A stretch of DNA of 64,000 bases from assembly GCF_014859355.1 (NCBI RefSeq), contig NZ_JACUUJ010000006.1:1-64000 (forward strand), read 5' to 3'. This stretch comes from Yoonia sp. (lineage in GTDB: Bacteria > Pseudomonadota > Alphaproteobacteria > Rhodobacterales > Rhodobacteraceae). Numbering within the stretch: position 1 is the first letter of the stretch; each line of letters starts with the position of its first letter. Of the stretch, positions 59,822-64,000 are shown one piece after another. The notes below the pieces were generated by a model. It was given only the letters and a program-made list of their open reading frames with translations. It did not search any database and had not been told where the DNA came from. The position numbers were made by a program, and so were the translations under genes.

Positions 59822-61303
59822 TCACAGGAAAGCTGTCTCTTCAAAGCTACGCAATTTGCGGCTATGGATACGTTCCAGCGGCATTTCGCGCAAGCGTTCC
59901 ATCGCCCTGATGCCGATCATCAGATGCGCTGCCACCTGTGTTTTATAGAAATCTGACGCCATACCGGGCAGTTTCAATTCACCATGCAGCGGCTTGTCAG
60001 ACACGCAAAGCAGCGTGCCATAGGGCACACGGAACCGGAAACCGTTGGCGGCAATCGTGGCACTTTCCATATCCAGCGCAATGGCCCGCGACTGCGACAG
60101 CCGCTGCACGGGGCCTGCCTGTTCGCGCAGTTCCCAGTTGCGGTTGTCGATCGTGGCGACCGTGCCGGTGCGCATGATCCGTTTCAGCTCATACCCTTCC
60201 AGCTCGGTCACATCAGCCACGGCGGTTTGCAGCGCGATCTGAATTTCCGCCAGCGCCGGGATCGGCACCCAGATCGGCAGGTCGTCATCCAGCACGTGAT
60301 CTTCGCGCAGGTAAGCATGCGCCAACACGAAATCGCCCAACCGCTGCGAATTGCGCAGACCCGCGCAATGGCCCACCATCAGCCAGGCATGCGGGCGCAG
60401 CACGGCAATATGGTCGGTTGCGGTTTTCGCGTTCGACGGACCAACACCGATATTCACCAGCGTGATCCCGCTGCCGTTAGCGCGTTTCAGATGATAAGTC
60501 GGCATTTGCGGCAGTTTCGCCGGCAGCGGCAGGGGGGCGTCGGCCTGTGTAATTTCCACATTGCCGGTGCTGACAAAACTTGTGTAGCCGCTGTCGGGGT
60601 CAGCCAACACGTGACGGGCGTAACTTTCAAATTCCTCGACATAGAACTGATAGTTGGTAAACAGCACATGGTTCTGGAAATGTTCGGCCGCCGTGGCGGT
60701 GTAATGCGCCAAACGGGCCAGCGAATAATCAATGCGCTGCGCGGTAAACGGGGCCAACGGGCGCGCGCCGTCAGGGTAGGTAAAGCCTTCACCATTGACG
60801 ATGGCGTCATGTGTCGTGCTCAGGTCCGGCACGTCAAAGGCGTCGCGCAGGTTGAAATCCATCGACCCTTCTTGCGGGACGGTTACCGACGGCACATTCG
60901 CCACCGCGAAATGCACCGGCATCACCGTATCAGAGGCGCCGATAATCACCGGCACCCCGTGGCTGGCAATCAGCAGGCCGATCTGCTGTTCCAGATAGGA
61001 TGCAAACAGATCGGGCCGGGTCACTGTGGTGGCATACACACCGGGCTCGGCCACGTGACCGAACGACAGGCGGCTGTCGGTCTTGGCATAGCTGGTCGTG
61101 GTCAGGCGGATTTCAGGATAAAAAGCGCGCACACGGGCATCTGGCTGGCCATCCGTCAGTGCCGTCATAAAGTTTTCCGTCAGGAACGTCACTGCCGCCT
61201 GATACAACTCTTGCAAGCGCGCCACCGCCAGGACCGGATCGTTGAACGTCTCTGGAGCGGGAATGTCAGGGGTTCTGATGCCCGCGTGTGGTGCCATGTT
61301 CAT
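59822..61303 (-). CDS. amn: AMP nucleosidase
   Basis: 493 aa; VNIGVGPSNAKTATDHIAVLRPHAWLMVGHCAGLRNSQRLGDFVLAHAYLREDHVLDDDLP, ALDMESATIAANGFRFRVPYGTLLCVSDKPLHGELKLPG. Confidence 0.95.
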   Translation of the reverse strand: MNMAPHAGIRTPDIPAPETFNDPVLAVARLQELYQAAVTFLTENFMTALTDGQPDARVRAFYPEIRLTTTSYAKTDSRLSFGHVAEPGVYATTVTRPDLFASYLEQQIGLLIASHGVPVIIGASDTVMPVHFAVANVPSVTVPQEGSMDFNLRDAFDVPDLSTTHDAIVNGEGFTYPDGARPLAPFTAQRIDYSLARLAHYTATAAEHFQNHVLFTNYQFYVEEFESYARHVLADPDSGYTSFVSTGNVEITQADAPLPLPAKLPQMPTYHLKRANGSGITLVNIGVGPSNAKTATDHIAVLRPHAWLMVGHCAGLRNSQRLGDFVLAHAYLREDHVLDDDLPIWVPIPALAEIQIALQTAVADVTELEGYELKRIMRTGTVATIDNRNWELREQAGPVQRLSQSRAIALDMESATIAANGFRFRVPYGTLLCVSDKPLHGELKLPGMASDFYKTQVAAHLMIGIRAMERLREMPLERIHSRKLRSFEETAFL

Positions 61304-63108
61304 GTGTTTACCTCAAATAACTCGGTCAGTTCAAATTTATCCACATCCACCAACCCCAGATCAGAAATGCGCAACGATGGGATGACAACAAGCGCAAGTA
61401 ACGAATGTTGCATATAGGCGTTGTTGAGCGTGCACCCGCAGTCTGCCATTGCTTGCACCATGCGGTCGGCAGCTGCCGCGACATCTGCCGCCGGGCTGTC
61501 GGACATCAGGCCAGCGATGGGCAGTTCCACCAACGCCAGTTCCTGCCCGTCTTTCCAGACAGTCACGCCGCCCCCCACATCCGCCAGCCGGTTGGCGGCA
61601 GCGGCCATATTTGCGCGGTCGGTCCCGACGACGATCATGTGGTGGCTATCATGCGCCACGGTCGATGCCATCGCCATTTTGCCGGTATAGCCAAAGCCAG
61701 AGACAAAGCCGTTAACGACCTTGCCCGTGCCCCGATGCCGTTCGACCAGCGCGATCTGATAGGTATCGCCCTGCCCCTTCACACAGCCATCCACCACAGG
61801 CAGTTCCGCCGTCAGAGCCCTTGTCGGCGCCTGATTTTCAACGACCCCAATCACCTTGGCGGTCACGCTGTTGGCCCCTTCGGGCGCGTGAATTTCAAAA
61901 TGTGCGTCGCTCAGCGGTTGCATCCGCACCGTGGCGCGCGCATCAGCGGGCCATGCGTAATGCGGGCAATCCACCGTAATCTTGCCGTCCTGCGCCACAG
62001 TCTGCCCGCGCGCGATGACATGTTCAATTGGCAGTGTCGTCAGGTCAGACGTCAGGATCATATCCGCCCGCCGCCCTGGCGCGATCGACCCAAGTTCGCG
62101 TTCCAACCCGAAATGTGTAGCCGTGTTGATCGTCGCCATTTGCAGCGCGACCAGCGGATCGCAACCGCAAGCAATCGCATGGCGCACGACGCGGTTCATG
62201 TGGCCGTCGTTCACGAGCGTGCCGGAATGGCAATCATCGGTGCACAGGATGAAATTGCGCGGATCAAGGCCCATTTCCGTGACCGCGGTGATCTGGCTTT
62301 CCACATCATACCACGCGCTACCCAGCCGCATCATCGACTTCATGCCGTTGCGCACACGCGCCAGGGCATCCGCCTGTGCTGTGCCTTCGTGATCATCAGC
62401 CGCACCACCAGCGACATAGGCGGAAAACGCGATGCCCTTGTCGGGTGACGCATAATGCCCGCCCACGGTCTTGCCCGCGTTCATCGTCGCCGCCATTTCC
62501 GCCAGCATTTGCGGATCACCGTTGATCACACCGGGAAAGTTCATCATTTCGCCCAGCCCGATAATGCCGGGCCATGCCATCGCCTGCGCCACGTCGTCGG
62601 CTGTAATCTCGAACCCTGTCGTCTCCAGACCCGGCGCAGAGGGCGCGCAGGACGGCATCTGCGTGTAGATGTTGATCGGCTGCATCAGCGCCTCGTCATG
62701 CATCATCCGCACGCCGCGCAGGCCAAGGACATTGGCAATTTCATGCGGGTCGGTAAACATGGTTGTCGTGCCATGCGGGATCACGGCGGCGGCAAATTCC
62801 GCAGGCGTCAGCATGCCGCTTTCGATATGCATGTGTCCGTCGCACAGACCGGGGATCAGGTAACGGCCCTGTGCGTCAATCACTTGCGTCCCGGGGCCAA
62901 TACAATGCGCTGCATCCGGGCCGACATAGGCAAAACGGCCATCGACCACGGCGACCTGCCAATCAAGAATTTCACGGGTGTGAACATTGACCAGCCGCGC
63001 GCCCTGAACGACCAGATTGGCGGTGTCACGGCCTGCCGCAACGGCAACCAGACGGGGGGCAGATTCTGCCCAAGTTTTGATATGCGTATCCATCCCCAAA
63101 ATTGTCAC
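61300..63108 (-). CDS. ade: Adenine deaminase
   Basis: LIPGLCDGHMHIESGMLTPAEFAAAVIPHGTTTMFTDPHEIANVLG; CTDDCHSGTLVNDGHMNRVVRHAI; ATGA overlap with amn. Confidence 0.96.
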   Translation of the reverse strand: MTILGMDTHIKTWAESAPRLVAVAAGRDTANLVVQGARLVNVHTREILDWQVAVVDGRFAYVGPDAAHCIGPGTQVIDAQGRYLIPGLCDGHMHIESGMLTPAEFAAAVIPHGTTTMFTDPHEIANVLGLRGVRMMHDEALMQPINIYTQMPSCAPSAPGLETTGFEITADDVAQAMAWPGIIGLGEMMNFPGVINGDPQMLAEMAATMNAGKTVGGHYASPDKGIAFSAYVAGGAADDHEGTAQADALARVRNGMKSMMRLGSAWYDVESQITAVTEMGLDPRNFILCTDDCHSGTLVNDGHMNRVVRHAIACGCDPLVALQMATINTATHFGLERELGSIAPGRRADMILTSDLTTLPIEHVIARGQTVAQDGKITVDCPHYAWPADARATVRMQPLSDAHFEIHAPEGANSVTAKVIGVVENQAPTRALTAELPVVDGCVKGQGDTYQIALVERHRGTGKVVNGFVSGFGYTGKMAMASTVAHDSHHMIVVGTDRANMAAAANRLADVGGGVTVWKDGQELALVELPIAGLMSDSPAADVAAAADRMVQAMADCGCTLNNAYMQHSLLALVVIPSLRISDLGLVDVDKFELTELFEVNT

Positions 63109-63132
63109 CCTTTGCGACAGGGTTCAAGGGGG

Positions 63133-63612
63133 TCAGATGTTGGGAATGTCCAGCGGCTTTTGATCCGGGTTCAGGCTGTAGACGGAATAGTTCAGCGCGC
63201 CCGCGATCGTCACCCACGCAAGATAAGGAACAAAGGCCAGACCTGCCCAGAAATCCAGCTGAAAATGCATCACTGTGGCACCAAGCACTGACAGCCATAG
63301 ACCCGCCATAACAACAAGCGACGCCCGAAAGTTGCGCAAGCCAAAGAACACAGGCGTCCACAGTGCGTTGAACGCGATCTGCGCGGCCCAGAACGCCATT
63401 GCGTATTGGTTCCCGCCGATCCCGGCTGCACGTGCACCCGCGAATGCGATCAGCAGATAGATGCTGGTCCACATGATGGGAAACATCCAGTTCGGCGGTA
63501 CCCACGACGGCTTCTTCAGGTTTTCATACCACGCCCCCGTTGGAAACAGCGCGCCCGTCGCCCCCGCACCGACAGTTGCGGCCAAAAACAAGAAGAACAG
63601 CAAGAAATCCAT
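63133..63612 (-). CDS. tspO: TspO/MBR family protein (CrtK)
   Basis: GALFPTGAWYENLKKPSWVPPNWMFPIMWTSIYLLIAFAG; next to crtB. Confidence 0.95.
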   Translation of the reverse strand: MDFLLFFLFLAATVGAGATGALFPTGAWYENLKKPSWVPPNWMFPIMWTSIYLLIAFAGARAAGIGGNQYAMAFWAAQIAFNALWTPVFFGLRNFRASLVVMAGLWLSVLGATVMHFQLDFWAGLAFVPYLAWVTIAGALNYSVYSLNPDQKPLDIPNI

Positions 63613-63643
63613 GATGGGGCCCTTTCAAGGTGACCCCCTACAC

Positions 63644-64000
63644 CTAAGCCAAAGGGCGGCCCGTGCCAATGCCTGCATCGCGCGCGCGCAATTCGGCCAG
63701 CACATCCAACACGGCGGTGGACCGGCGCGGATCGGGGCGGGCGCGGCTAGCGGCCTCAACCAGAAAGGCGACTTCGTCCAGCGGTTTGGCATAGATAACG
63801 GCAGATCTGGGCATGATCATCGACACACCGGTGCGCAACGTCGATTGCGCCACCCACCCCAGTTTTTGCGCAGCCGACGTGCGGGCGCGCATGGAAATAC
63901 TGTCATAACCCTGTTTGCGCACCTGCCTGCCAATGCCCGCGTAAATCAGCCGCGCTGCCCAGATGCCTGTGCGTGCCTGCAAGGGCAGCGCGTCAATCCC
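63644..64000 (-). CDS. crtB: Phytoene synthase, C-terminal part (truncated by window edge)
   Basis: Open to the edge: GIDALPLQARTGIWAARLIYAGIGRQVRKQGYDSISMRARTSAAQKLGW; adjacency to tspO/crtK. Confidence 0.82.
   Translation of the reverse strand, partial: GIDALPLQARTGIWAARLIYAGIGRQVRKQGYDSISMRARTSAAQKLGWVAQSTLRTGVSMIMPRSAVIYAKPLDEVAFLVEAASRARPDPRRSTAVLDVLAELRARDAGIGTGRPLA

Noticed and set aside
59984-61417. 477-aa plus-strand ORF
   Set aside because: Antisense to amn, whose motifs are unambiguous.
1-64000. CRISPR array, IS element, prophage or toxin-antitoxin module
   Set aside because: No regularly spaced repeats, transposase, integrase, phage structural or recognised TA genes found.

Overview
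This 64-kb window is a gene-dense alphaproteobacterial chromosome segment, most likely Rhodobacteraceae/Roseobacter group (inference from gene order and protein families). I found no IS element, phage or CRISPR array. Most of it is core metabolism: dxs-ispA-xseB, petP/petR-like regulators, ilvE, queG, mtgA, a glt locus, uppP, dapF-mtaB, petABC, thiBPQ with a TPP riboswitch, aroC, hup, amn-ade, and tspO with a truncated crtB at the right edge. There are two tRNAs: Leu(CAG) and Lys(UUU). Accessory modules: a bacterial voltage-gated Na+ channel; a racemase / CuyA-like PLP lyase / two LysR / TRAP transporter / hydrolase catabolic locus (24-31.6 kb); a sugar ABC operon with SIS and PfkB enzymes, the same gene complement as the Bacillus frl (fructosamine) operon, with a perfect FNR-type site upstream (35.6-41.8 kb); and a candidate surface-polysaccharide module (41.9-48.5 kb) made of a lipoprotein, a 1119-aa pseudo-GH18/NodB/GT2 fusion and a divergent Tat-type DUF3131-like protein. 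Two paralogous secreted proteins of unknown function lie between gltD and gltB. All calls come from reading motifs in the sequence and supplied translations; no database search was run.
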